From the NCBI GenBank assembly GCA_963920635.1, contig OY987306.1, positions 14,216,001 to 14,280,000 on the forward strand: 64,000 nt of DNA. The letters run 5' to 3'. The notes below the pieces were generated by a model, which was given only the letters and a program-made list of their open reading frames with translations, made no database searches and was not told the DNA's origin. The translations under genes were made by a program, and so were the position numbers. Below, one piece after another: positions 23,666 through 34,497 of this stretch. Position 1 is the first letter of the stretch. Every line of letters starts with the position of its first letter. This stretch comes from Pseudeuparius sepicola (taxonomy: Eukaryota; Arthropoda; Insecta; Coleoptera; Anthribidae).

Positions 23666-24227
23666 GCTTTAATAATTTCATCACGTGACCTCATAGAAAT
23701 AAGAATACGGGGGTCTCAAAATCACGAAAAAGAAAGTTCAAAGGGCCTTAATAATTACGTGACGGCGCAGATTTATTAAAATAAAAATATTAAAAATTAT
23801 AAACGGATGGAACAAAACCATTGATATGCCAAAAAATCATATACAGGATATGCCAAAATACCAAGGCCAAAAAGGGCTTAATAGTTTCATCACGTGATGA
23901 CATAGAATTAAATTAAGTACAATAATAAAAACGTGCACAGGGTGAGACAAAAGACATTCCAAAGCCAAAAGAACCTTAATGGTTTTATCATATCTCAGAC
24001 GACGTACAGACTGGGCAAAATGGTCTTACGCGTCTCGATACTAAATTTTTTAAATTAAAACTGCCAAAAAGTCAGGAAATCGAAATCTTTCATTATCAAA
24101 ACGTCCATATACTCACGTCGCCGACAATTTTCAGCTTAATGACGTGACAGTAAATAAAAAAATTCCATGTAGGTACAACGTGCATTAAAAACAAAACCAA
24201 AAAGGCTTTACTCTCTCACCACGCGGA
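23666..24227. repeat. Degenerate tandem repeat (CACGTGACCT family), resumed
   Basis: Same family and orientation as 6230-6568. Units contain GGGCTTTAATAATTTCATC, CACGTGACCTCATAG, ACAGGGTGAGACAAAA and CCAAAGCCAAAA. No coding sequence. Confidence 0.6.
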
Positions 24228-24435
24228 CAAAGTTTACAGAATAAAAATATAAGTTGGCGCACTCGGATCGGACATCAAAGAGAGTCGCCGACGTAGACGT
24301 TTCGCTTCGTATATACCCGGCATATACCATGCAGTAGCCCGCCAGTAACCCGCTGCGAAACACGTGTGCGGCGCTGCCTTTGATGTCGGCCGCCGGCTCG
24401 AGTGACCCAACTTCTATTTTATTCTGTAAACTTTG
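24228..24435. mobile_element. Short hairpin MITE (~208 bp)
   Basis: The ends are inverted copies over about 50 bp: CAAAGTTTACAGAATAAAA at the left, its complement at the right, then AAGTTG and a GC-rich CTCGGAT/GACATCAAAG block. The centre is short and non-coding. Confidence 0.6.
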
Positions 24436-24980
24436 ACGCGGAATTCAACAGACCTAGGGATTATTTCTTAATGGTATTTTTCCTGAACGACGTGTGGACG
24501 TAGTCATAAAGTATATTGAAAGACAAGCAAAACTTTTCGCGAAATTAGTTTGTTATAAAAATTACACTGCACAGTGCAAATAGTGTATCTTCAGCAATAT
24601 AAAAAAGTAGGTTGCTGGCAAAGGAATAGGGGCGGGCGAATATCTATGTCTGGCAAAATATGTCCGCAGGTATATAAATTCCGCACTTCCCAAGAAAATT
24701 AATAATTTAAGAAATAAATAAAATACGCACCAGGATTCGAATTGACGAGCACTAGAGTTAAGTTCAACATTCTGATGTCAGAGTGTGACAACAACCAAAA
24801 GGTCCTTAAATACATGACCTCCTTGAATTAAGAATACAGAGTGTATCAAAATTCATGTAAGTACTGGGTGTGACAAAAAACAAAGCCAAAATGTCCTTAA
24901 TAATTTCACCACGTGACATTGGTGAATTAATCTACCGGTTGTATAAAAAATTCATGTACCGGGCGTGACAAAAACATATA
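24436..24980. other. No gene; AT-rich, then tandem-repeat family fragment
   Basis: 24436-24780 shows nothing recognisable apart from a tRNA T-arm-like GGATTCGAATT near 24732. 24780-24976 is another piece of the CACGTGAC / GGTGTGACAAAAA repeat. Confidence 0.4.
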
Positions 24981-25455
24981 CAGTGACCGGCAGAAATTTG
25001 GACACAAATGGAAAACTTTTTTATTATTAATTTCTCAGAAAATTTTATTCTTTATAAAAGTTGGTGCATCGTTTCAAACTCAAAACGCACATATCAGAAT
25101 TTAAATATATCTTTTTGGATACGAGGTAGAATCAAAAATGAGTAAAGTACCCTTATTTTTTAAAATACGGTAAAGAGTTACTTACAAAAGTTGTTTGTAA
25201 TCAAAAATGGATGTAAGATTTAAAGTCACAGCCACCTAGTCAAATAAAAAAGAAATTTATTTTTTTTGTTTTTTTTTTCGACGTCCCTGTGTACTAAAAA
25301 AAAACAAAATACCGCATGTGCAACTTAACATCGGATAACACATGAATTTACTACTAAACTTTAATTTTGCTCGATTAACTGCTAGAAATTTAAATTAATC
25401 GAAATCAGAATTTAAAAATATTAAATTTTGGTATCCAACTTTCTGCCAATCACTG
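24981..25455. mobile_element. Tc1/mariner-type MITE (475 bp)
   Basis: The terminal inverted repeats are CAGTGACCGGCAGAAATTTG at the left and its degraded complement ending in CACTG at the right. TA precedes the left end, as expected for the TA target of this superfamily; the right TA has decayed to CC. The interior is AT-rich without a transposase. Confidence 0.65.
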
Positions 25456-26013
25456 CCTACGAAAACCAAATGGACGTATAGACACACAGAAACTAATGAT
25501 ATACAGGTGGACTCAAAATATACTTACAAAAAATTAAAAACGGAACTGCCACCGCAATGACAAACTGTATACTAAAGCCTCAATCTCAAAACGATCTACA
25601 ACCTGGACGAAAAAATCTACCACGTGGGTAAAAATACCTCTTTGGGCTTTATTAAGTATAAATGAGTTTTGGAAAAATGGGTATAAATAAAAGTGCAGGA
25701 TGCGTAAAAACACGACGCAACAGGAACAGCATAGGTACAGGGTGGGCAACAAGAATTCATATACAGGATGTGACAAAACAGCTTTACTCATCTCATCACG
25801 TGGCGTCTCAGAATTAATAAGTAAAATAAGGGTGGGCGGAAATAACTGATATCTCAAAAAAATCGTGTACATCTCAAAAAGTGTAAATACAGAGTTGATA
25901 AAAACATAGCAAAACCACATCTTATCGCGTGATGACACAGAATTTTTTTAGACTGCGTACAGGCTGGCCAAAAACCAATACAAGTTGTATCAAAAATTAC
26001 TATACTGTAACGA
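25456..26013. repeat. Tandem-repeat family, last part before retroelement A
   Basis: Units with ATACAGGATGTGACAAAAC, CATCACGTGGCGTCTCAGAATT and GTACAGGGTGGGCAACAAG. A 134-codon minus-strand frame crosses it but has no motif and follows the repeat, so it is not called. Confidence 0.55.
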
Positions 26014-26273
26014 AGTTACTAATTTCCGGTTTTAATTTTTATTTTACATAGTTAAATTAACGATTTCGAAAAATACGTTTTTAAAATAATTTATTTTGAC
26101 AGTTACAACAGGGCAGCGTCTACTGCTGCAAGACAAGATAGAACTGATTAACAATAGAGCAAAGCTTAAATATATAGGGATAAAAAATGCAACTTAGCCT
26201 ACACGTGCCCGCGCACTCAGCACTTTGTCTACACTTTAACATAATCGGGACCATTTTTCATAGCGACGTAACT
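26014..26273 (-). repeat. 3' LTR of element A (260 bp)
   Basis: On the minus strand it starts AGTTAC and ends GTAACT, the inverted termini typical of errantivirus-like LTRs. A TATATATT box (about 26168-26177) and an AATAAA signal can be seen. It lies directly downstream of the env stop and a purine tract. Confidence 0.8.
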
Positions 26274-26283
26274 CCTCCGTCCT
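26274..26283 (-). promoter_or_regulatory. Polypurine tract of element A
   Basis: GGACGGAGG on the minus strand abuts the LTR start, equivalent to GAGATGGAGG in element B. This is the plus-strand priming site in reverse transcription. Confidence 0.65.
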
Positions 26284-28013
26284 TAAGACGAAAATATCAA
26301 CCTGGAGGGTTGTTTTTCCGTTCCTTTCTCCACCATTTCAAATTTAACTTGTCCTCTTCTTTTCTTGAATTTTCTTTGATATATTTTCCATCCAATATAT
26401 CCAGTAAGTAGTAGAAAAATAATAATGATGCTTGTAGCGAATCCATAGCTGAAGATATGTATCTTCTGAATATCGGGGATTTGCAATAGTGTAGATTTTT
26501 CCTGAAGCTTGTGAATATTTTCTAAGTTAATAGTTTGGAGTTGAAGTGGCTTCGCTCGTAAGTAGTTAAAGTTGAGGTCATTTATTCCAATTTCTGGTAA
26601 ATTAAATGGTTTTCCGTTTATTTCTTCATTTTTATTAATAAATTGGAAATCTTTGACTTTGATTTCTCAATTTCCTGGCAAATGTATCAAATTAGGTTCG
26701 CTGATAATTTTGATTTCTTCTTTCCTTTGACAATTTGTTGAAATTTTGAGTGCTTCTTCGGCAGGAATAGCAATAACATATTCACTGTTAATTGCTTGGA
26801 TTATTGGGTTTATTATGTTAATTGGTAAACCATGACAAAACTTTCCTTCTGCTTCCTTTATCATGGAAATTATGCATTCGTTTGAGTGAGGCGTGAGTGA
26901 ATTTTGACAAATATACATATTTTCAACCTTGGGACATTCCTCGTTCTGGAACTGTTGTTGGTTCGAGCCAAGTATAAGGTAAGGGTGACTCTGGATAACA
27001 ATTGAATTTTTAATTGGGATTGGGAACAATTGATATGTTTGAAATTTTTCGTGTGAAAATATTGGAAAATGAATTGCAAATATAATTTTATCATTATTAA
27101 AGTTTACTTGTATTCCAGCGACTTCATAATAAGAAATTACATTTTTTAGTTTTAAAATGGATTCAATAGAGTATAAATTTTTCAAATATTTAATCATGGA
27201 ACGTAATTGCAATGCAGAAATTATTGAACTATGTAAAGTATTAAGTTTTGCGAACATTATCGCGTTTTCCAAATTATCGAGAAAAGTTATGAGATTTTGA
27301 CAATTAAGAATAGTTTGATCCAAAATGTTTTGTGCTTGTAAATATGCAGAAATATCGTTAATGGTTTTATTGATATTAACCTCAAAATTTTCTAATTTTT
27401 CTTTTATCAAATTTTGATTTGATTGCAAAATTGTTATAGTAGAGTTATAATTATCAATAAGTTGCTTTGTTAATGAGATTTGTAGAGAAACTTCCTTCGT
27501 AAAGGATTGCTGATTATTTTGAAGTGCTTAAATCGCTTTATCATACTTTTCACCATCGTCAGAATCTAGTGTGCCAAAAAGCCATTTCGAAGCTTTACCT
27601 ACGATATTTATTAAACCTCTCTTACTTCTATTATGGGGAGTAATATTGTCTAATTTTCTTTCTACTTCCATTATTAAATATTCTACATGTTGTAGTAGGT
27701 TATATAAAACATTAGAATAGGAATTAGTAGCAATTTCTGATATATTACTTTTATCTAAAGATAATTTCATTATGCTATAAAATTTACGCATATTATTTAA
27801 TTGATTAATTATAGGGTTAATTTTAATATAGTGAATAAAAGTGTGTTTTGTCTCGGTAATTTTTGTTTCTCCTAACTGGAAAGGTAGTAAAGGAGTTTTT
27901 ATAGGTGTAAAAGTCATTTCAGTCGTCGTTGTCAGTGTCAATACTGGAGTTAATATCAATAACGTTGTCGTCAGGGATAGCATAACTGCAGGAAGGAATT
28001 GCATCAGTGTCAA
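26283..28013 (-). pseudogene. env of element A (class with furin site and fusion peptide), two in-frame stops
   Basis: A single reading frame of 577 codons on the minus strand, broken by TAA at 27530-27528 and TGA at 26669-26667. The N-terminus has a hydrophobic signal-like segment (residues 8-27). A furin-type site, NRSKRG, at about residue 130 is followed by a glycine/hydrophobic fusion-peptide-like segment. The middle is helical and Asn/Ile-rich. A single transmembrane segment with a basic cytoplasmic tail lies near the C-terminus (about 26460-26340). This matches the baculovirus-F-like envelope proteins of insect errantiviruses. It is an old endogenous copy and cannot make the full protein as it stands. 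Confidence 0.8.
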
Positions 28014-28515
28014 TATCCTGTAAACAAGGGTTTAAATTAGATTTGGGGCGTTTTAGTTGCGATTTATGAATAATTTTGTCATCCGAAGTTTTGACTTTTG
28101 TCCCTAAATCTTCTTTCATTTCGATTTTCGTATGTTTCGGTTTAGTTTTATCCCTTAATGACGCTTTATTTTTCTGGAATTGAACAGTACAAGGTTCGTA
28201 ATTTTGTGGTTCTTCCCTATCCTTGTTGTGGTTTGTATTTTGCTTATGTTTTTCGCTTAGTGAAATCTCATGAATTTTGTCAAAAAATATTTTTAATTTA
28301 TTTTTCCGCTCATCTATGTACTGGTTTAGGTAGTATTATTTCATCTGTGATGTCGAATGGGTCGAGGGCACTGGTGTGACTGTTAATAATATCAAAAGGT
28401 CTTTGTTTTGTCGTACTATGAATAGAATTATTGTAACCTAATATAGCATACTGCATTAATTGTTTTATTTCCGAGTTCGGATGAGTAAGTTTTAGTACGC
28501 GTATACTATCAAGTA
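27919..28515 (-). pseudogene. Integrase C-terminal part and tail of element A
   Basis: From the junction with element B at 28515, the minus strand encodes LLDSIRVLKLTHPNSEI, then YAILGYNNSIHSTTKQRPF and DPFDIT, the region following the integrase catalytic core in gypsy elements. After a frameshift near 28320 a charged, lysine-rich tail continues to a stop at 27919 and overlaps the start of env. The residues linking this piece to the core at 36212 are missing, so about 20 codons were lost at the insertion site. Confidence 0.75.
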
Positions 28516-28719
28516 AGTTACATGAACAGAACTTCCGAACTCGACAAAAAATTATTGTACTGTAATCAAAATTACCTTTTTGCATTGTAAACATTTTTAG
28601 TTTATATAAGTCTTGCACCGACCATTGAGCGCCATTAAGATCTTGGCAACCGCTGTAACCTTTTTGAGAATAAACCGTTTATTTTTAAAAAGACGTTTGC
28701 GTTTGACAGTTATTTAACT
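28516..28719 (+). repeat. 5' LTR of element B (204 bp)
   Basis: Starts AGTTA and ends TAACT. TTTATATAAG at about 28597 is a TATA-like box and AATAAA near 28670 a poly(A) signal. It is nearly identical to 36027-36211 over the shared length. Confidence 0.85.
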
Positions 28720-29101
28720 GGCGCAGTCGTACGGACGAGTCCGGGCGCGCTGAAATTGACCGAATATCAATTTGCGGGCACCGTCGGGCACCAACCAAGA
28801 AGACTCAGAACCATCCGAAAACCATCAGGCCATCGAGGTCACAAGTAGCCGTCGTTCGTAGACCAGCAGCACACCAGGGTGGACTAGAGGCTGAAGACGA
28901 CCAGAGGTTCAACAGAAAAAAGCCTGCAATCCAGAAGGGTATGAGCAAATTTCTTTGATCCTGTCTTGTCCCGAAATCTCTCTGAAGCAAAGATTTTAAT
29001 CATTAGGTTAAGAAATTCAAAAGAAATTCGAAGAAAAATTCGAAAGCAAAAAGCAAAATCCTGAATTCTCAAAATTGTTTCAATTTTTGACTTTTTTCTG
29101 A
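28719..29101 (+). promoter_or_regulatory. Primer binding site and leader of element B
   Basis: TGGCGCAGTCG directly follows the LTR end. The same start is found in 17.6/297-type gypsy elements, where it pairs with the 3' end of a tRNA (tRNA-Ser is reported). The remaining leader is non-coding up to the gag ATG at 29102. Confidence 0.7.
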
Positions 29102-30476
29102 ATGACAGATCCTTGTCTTGACGAGTTAAGTGATTTGATCGATGGAATTAATCTCAATTTTGAAAAAGTACAAGAACCAGAACCCCCAAAAATGACTCAA
29201 CCTATTAACTACCAGTTACTTAGGCTGTACGTAGAAAACATTCCAAATTATTCAGGCGATCCCTACACTTTGGAAATATTTATAGACAGTTGCAATGCTT
29301 TGATTGAAACTTATTCTAACCAGAACGTGAACGATCCTATTAACCAATTTTTACAGAGAGCAATAATAGGTAAACTAACGGGCAGAGCTTTAACACTTAT
29401 AGGCTTAAGAACCGAATTAAAGACTTGGAACATTCGGCGACAATCGCAACATAGAATGCTTAGTTCAAGACCTTATAGTTATGCGACCAAATAAAAACGA
29501 GACACCTCCCCAATTTGGATCAAGACTACAGGACGCTTGTAGCTTAATTATTTCAAAACTAAACTCACAAAATTTCGCTAACCCTCTCGAAAGAGAGCTA
29601 AATCAGAAAAATTACAGAGACCTTGCTTTAAAAACTTTCATCAGAGGCCTACCTTTTAGACTTCAAGACATTATTAGATTAAGAGATCCTCCAAGTTTAG
29701 AAAACGCTATTTCATTAGCAATAGAAGAAGAAAACTTTGCATACACTCAAAATCAATCTAGACAAACCCTAACACGACCAAATACAACGCAATTTTTGCC
29801 AAAACCTAACATGACACAATACTTACCGAGACCATCACAAATGACTTCGCATTTCCGTCCTCCAGTACCAGCAATTAATCAATTTCCCCAAAGACAATTC
29901 CAATTTCCAAACCAATCCCAAAATTTTAGAGCTCCAACACAGTTTCTAAAACCCCAGACTCCTGCACAATTCCCAGGACTCTCGACTCCAAGATTTCCAT
30001 CAAATCCTGTAAATATTACACCCAGAAATATTCCCCAACAAAGATATTTCACCAATAAAGAAGTTTTTAGCCCTCAAAATTTCCAAAACAAAAATATAAA
30101 CGTTTTTAAACCAAAAAAACAAACTCACGATTATAAACCAACTCCCATGTCCACAACCTCTAAAATCCCAACTATTCCTAGACAAACGTACCCACAAAGG
30201 AATCCGAACTATTTCCAACCAACAGGACCGCGAAATTTCATATCAGAGGAACTCTATCAAACCTATTGTGACGACTCTAACGGATACTATGAGCCGAACT
30301 TTAGCGAGCAAGAACAAACACATTATGACTATAACCCCTATTTGGAACAAAACGAATATTACGAAAATTCTGAATGTTCCTATGAGAACCCAGAATACCC
30401 AGCTGCGACAATTACCGAAATTGACGAAACTAATACGCCGGAAGGCCAAAATTTTTATACAACCTCAATAACATAA
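29102..30476 (+). pseudogene. gag of element B, one deletion/frameshift
   Basis: The first frame (29102-29494) holds the capsid-like N-terminal half (LLRLYVENIPNYSGD and IGKLTGRALTLIGLRTEL). At about 29430 a small deletion shifts the frame, and the protein continues in the frame ending at 30476. The C-terminal half is Pro/Gln/Asn-rich with repeated FPxxQ-type motifs and has no zinc knuckle, as is usual for errantivirus Gag. The homologous region in A (GRAELLIGCRNELDTWQKI) shows what is missing. Gag forms the particle that packages the RNA. Confidence 0.8.
30449..30455 (+). promoter_or_regulatory. Candidate -1 frameshift site AAATTTT (gag to pol)
   Basis: In the gag frame the heptamer reads A AAT TTT, an X XXY YYZ slippery sequence, about 20 nt before the gag stop. 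The protease frame is open in -1 from just upstream. Errantiviruses express Pol by -1 frameshifting. Confidence 0.6.
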
Positions 30477-31210
30477 TTCCTCAGAACGACTATACTATAA
30501 TAGAATTAAATATTAGCGATAGAGATTATTTGCCATATATTGAAACTATAAACACACCTTTAAAAATTTTAATAGACACAGGCGCAAGTAAATCCATTTT
30601 AAGTCCCAATATTGCAGAAGAATTCTTTCCCCAAACAATTTATCATGACCCCTTCTCTATAATAACATGTGACGGTGAAAATAAATGTCGATTTAAAGCA
30701 GATATAAACTTAAAAGATTTATTAGGTTTCCACGACTCAATTACTTTTCACATGTTTAATTTTCATAATTTTTTTCATGGACTCCTTGGCTCCAAAGATT
30801 TAAAACGTTTAAATTTTCATATTGACTACGAAAATAATATTTTTTATAATCCACTTATCGCACTTCCCATTCAATACCGCGAAAAACCAAACCAGCAAAA
30901 CGTGCTTAATGTCGAAATCGCTCCGCACGAAATAAGAAGAGTAAAACTTCCAGTCACCGTTTATTCAGGCGACATAATTCTCGGACCTCAACAAATTACA
31001 GATTGTTTCATTCCAGAAACACTTTCCGTAGCGAACAACGGATACGCCTACGCTGAAATACGAAACTTCTCTGATAACGCGCAGTTACTTACGTTCGAAA
31101 ACCCGATTAAGGCTACCTCATTTCCCGACTGTAATAAAGAACACTTTGAGATCTATAACATCGAAGATACCGTCCCAGAAAATTTCACAACTGAAAAATT
31201 TGACATTTAA
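30456..31210 (+). pseudogene. Protease region of element B pol
   Basis: Aspartic protease with the active-site motif LIDTGASKSIL at about 30568-30600, and a downstream GLLGSKDL segment that fits the flap/second conserved region. It ends in an in-frame TAA at 31208-31210, immediately before the RT in the same frame, so Pol is cut here. The family's role is processing of Gag and Pol. Confidence 0.8.
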
Positions 31211-32166
31211 CCCTTGTTGCGTACCGAACACTTAAATTCGGAAGAAAAATCGGAATTAATTCAACTATGCCAGCAATTTTCGGATATTTTTCATTGCGAT
31301 AATAAAAAATTAACTTTCACAAATAAAATTAAGCATGAAATAAAAACTAAAGATGAAATCCCGATTTATACTAAGTCATATCGTTATCCGTTCGTTCATA
31401 AAAATGAAGTACAACGACAAATCAATAAGATGCTCGATGATAACATCATTAGGCCATCCAGTAGCCCTTGGTCATCTCCTATCTGGAAAGTATCCAAAAA
31501 ACCAGACGCTTCAGGAAAAGTTAAATGGCGAATCGTAGTTGATTACAGAAAAATAAATGAGAAAACCATCGACGACCGGTACCCTATTAAGAATATTTCA
31601 GACATCCTAGATAAACTCGGTAGATGTCAATATTTCTCGACCTTAGACCTTGCATCTGGCTTCCACCAGATTGAAATGCATCCAATCAGTATTAAAAAAC
31701 AGCTTTTAACGTAGAAAATGGTCATTTTGAGTACACTAGAATGCCATTCGGACTCAAAAATGCACCAGCGACCTTCCAACGTGTTATAGACAATATTCTA
31801 AAAGACCTTCAAAACAAAATTTGCCTCGTCTATATGGAGAACATTATCATCTTTTCCAGTAGTCTCGAAGAACATATCGCAAATCTTAAATTAGTTTTTC
31901 AGAAATTAAGAGAATCAAAATTAAAAGTTCAATTAGACAAATCTGAATTCCTTAGAAAGGAAGTAGAATTCCTAGGTCACGTTATAACCCCAAACGGAAT
32001 CAAACCTAATCCCCGTAAAATCGAAGCGATCCTAAAATTCCCTATCCCCAAAACAACTAAAGAAATCAAGTCGTTTTTAGGATTACTCGGATACTACAGA
32101 AAATTTATAAAAGATTTCGCAAAGGTTACTAAACCATTTACTAAATGCTTAAAGGAGAAAAAATAA
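31211..32166 (+). pseudogene. Reverse transcriptase of element B, frameshifted and with YMEN in place of YMDD
   Basis: The N-terminal part (31214-31714) contains WRIVVDYRKINEKT and the motif A segment STLDLASGFHQIEM with its catalytic Asp. A frameshift in an A run near 31692 follows. The second part (31741-32166) has [14 protein letters not shown] and then [11 protein letters not shown]. Family members have YMDD here, so both catalytic aspartates of motif C are replaced. [17 protein letters not shown] closes the domain. It is catalytically dead on two counts. Confidence 0.85.
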
Positions 32167-32755
32167 TACATGATGAAAATTTTTTAAAACTTTTGAATAC
32201 TGCAAAAATATTCTCACAAATGATCCCGTACTTCAATATCCAGACTTCACAAAAGCTTTTAACCTTACTACCGACGCCTCTAATTTTGCAATTGGAGCAA
32301 TACTGTCTCAAGGACCAATTGGCCAAGATAGACCCATTGCATACGCCTCTCGAACACTAAATCCTTCGGAATGTAACTATTCTACAATAGAAAAATAACT
32401 TTTAGCTATTGTCTGGGCAACCAAGTATTTTCGACCATATCTATTCGGAACAAAATTTAAAATTCTTACAGACCATAAACCATTACAGTGGTTATTTTCG
32501 TTGAAAGACCCAAATTCAAGACTTGTTAGATGGCGCCTTAGACTAGAGGAATATGACTATGAGACCATTTACAAAAAAGGCAAAGCAAACACTAACGCCG
32601 ACGCCCTCTCCCGAATCGAAATAAACGCTGTCGAAACGGACTCCGTTTTAGCCAATCCAGGTAATATAGATAACGACATAAATGACTTCTTGCAAAATCT
32701 ACCTTCTGAAGGTATACCTGAAATTCCTTTAGAAACGCTTCAAGAAATCCTATAA
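32167..32755 (+). pseudogene. RNase H of element B
   Basis: Gypsy-type RNase H with LTTDASNFAIGA (first Asp), YSTIEK followed by an in-frame TAA (32396-32398) at the second acidic position's neighbourhood, and LTDHKPLQW. The last part, ending [12 protein letters not shown], runs in the frame 32501-32755. A frameshift near 32160 separates it from the RT. Confidence 0.8.
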
Positions 32756-33167
32756 CCCAACCTAGACCGAGACCAAGAATTAATATTATCTCTGATATCC
32801 AAGTTATGCCCCCTTATGAGCAAAGAAACCCTAGACCTCCTGAATTACCATTCGATTTTGATGAACCTTTCGCACAATCCTTCCAACAACTTTTCAACAA
32901 CCTTTTGTTCAACCTTCCGAACATCCTTCTGTTCAACCCCATGATCAACCTTTTGTTCAACCTTTGGAACAACCCTTCGTTCAACTTCCTTAACAACCTC
33001 CCCCTCAAATCCATGAAAGACCTCAAACTAAGAAAACCTTCCCAGATGATGACGACACAAATGAAACAATTCATAGTTCTAAAGAAAACCCCGTCTTAAC
33101 AATTCCTGTCTCCGAAAAATGCGTAAATAATTTTAATCACCAAATTATAATTTCCACTAATAATAAA
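32756..33167 (+). other. Pro/Gln-rich linker of element B pol (repeat-encoded)
   Basis: Between RNase H and integrase, an array of about 15-18-bp repeats (32870-33000) encodes QPFVQP-like units in the pol frame, followed by an acidic stretch. Element A shares the preceding INIISDI motif. In A a macro domain and a different linker occupy the interval. Frame 32806-33099 is a shadow of this repeat. Confidence 0.6.
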
Positions 33168-34497
33168 ATGAACCATAAATATGTTTTACAGTTAAAACCA
33201 TTCAAAGAAAAATATCGAATTAGAGTATCATTACCTCTTCAAAATTTAGAAAACGAAATTATATCCTTTATTAAAGAATATGTGGAAAATAAGAAAACGT
33301 ATTGTTTATATTTTGTGAACCCCGAAATTATTAATACATTTTGTAATACTATCCAAAACACTTTCAAAAACTCTTCTTTCAAATTAATACGCAGTAACAT
33401 ACTACTAGAAGACATTGAAGAATACGATGATCAACAACAAAAAATTAAATATCATCACGAAACCAAAACATGCCACCGTGGTATAAACGAGACCGAATTA
33501 GCCCTTAAAAGGAATTTTTTCTGGCCCAAAATGAAAAAAGACGTCGAAAAATATATAAACAACTGTGAGACTTGTCAAATCTCAAAATACGACCGAAATC
33601 CTCCTAAAATTAAATTCCAAATTACACCAACTCTATCTAAACCTTTCGAAATCGTACACATAGATACTTTCCAAATCGAAAACCAAAAATTCTTAACAAT
33701 AATAGACCTATTTTCAAGATACGCACAAGCATATAAAATTATCGGTGCAAGTGGAATCAACACAATAAATTGTTTGTTAATGTACGCGACACATCACGGC
33801 CTTCCCCGTAAAATAATATCAGATGGCTGAACAGAATTTAATAATAGCATAGTAAAAGATTTTATCAAATTACATGGAATTAATCTACACCTTACCACCC
33901 GATATAATCCAAATAGTAACAGCCCCGTAGAACGTTTACACTCAACACTTTCGGAACATATCAGATGCCTACGAGTTAAAGACAAAACAAGCCGTATTGA
34001 CCATTGACGCAATTTTAGCATATAACAACTCTATTCACTCAGTCACCAAAAATACGCCTTTCGGAATAATTAATGGACATATCGATACATTAGACCCGTT
34101 CGATATTACCGAAGAAATACTAATAAATGACTACGTCGAAAATCATAAAAACAAGACACGAACTCTTTATAAACAAATACATAATAAAAACTCAAAAGAA
34201 AAAGTAATAAATAAGCGCAATGAAACCCGTGAAGAACCGATAGAATACCCCGAAGATTCTGATATCTACATAAAACAAAATCTCAGATCAAAAACAAAAC
34301 CTAAATACAAAAAAGAAAAGTTAATATCAGATAAAGGAATAAAAGCGCAACTAAAATCGAAAACTGTCCATAAAAATATAATACGCAAACCACGGAAATT
34401 AACAACAAAACTTCTCTTGCAGGAACACAATGACGAAGACGACGCTGTTTCTGACCATAACTATTATACTCAACCTGGGACTAGTAAAAACAATTGA
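33168..34497 (+). pseudogene. Integrase of element B, one stop and one frameshift
   Basis: The zinc-binding domain has HHETKTCHRG and CETCQ (about 33452-33580). The catalytic core has VHIDTFQIEN (first Asp), and SDG followed by TGA at 33828-33830 where the family has SDxGTEF (second Asp kept, Gly codon turned to stop). It then continues in frame with NPNSNSPVERLHS (Glu). A frameshift near 33990 follows, and the C-terminal part with AYNNSIHSVTKNTPFG and a lysine-rich tail runs to 34497. It overlaps the env start by 68 nt. Confidence 0.85.

Noticed and set aside
25534..25938. A 134-codon minus-strand frame rich in Phe, Leu and Cys
   Set aside because: It lies wholly across the degenerate tandem repeat, shows no motif, and its composition follows the AT-rich sequence read in reverse.
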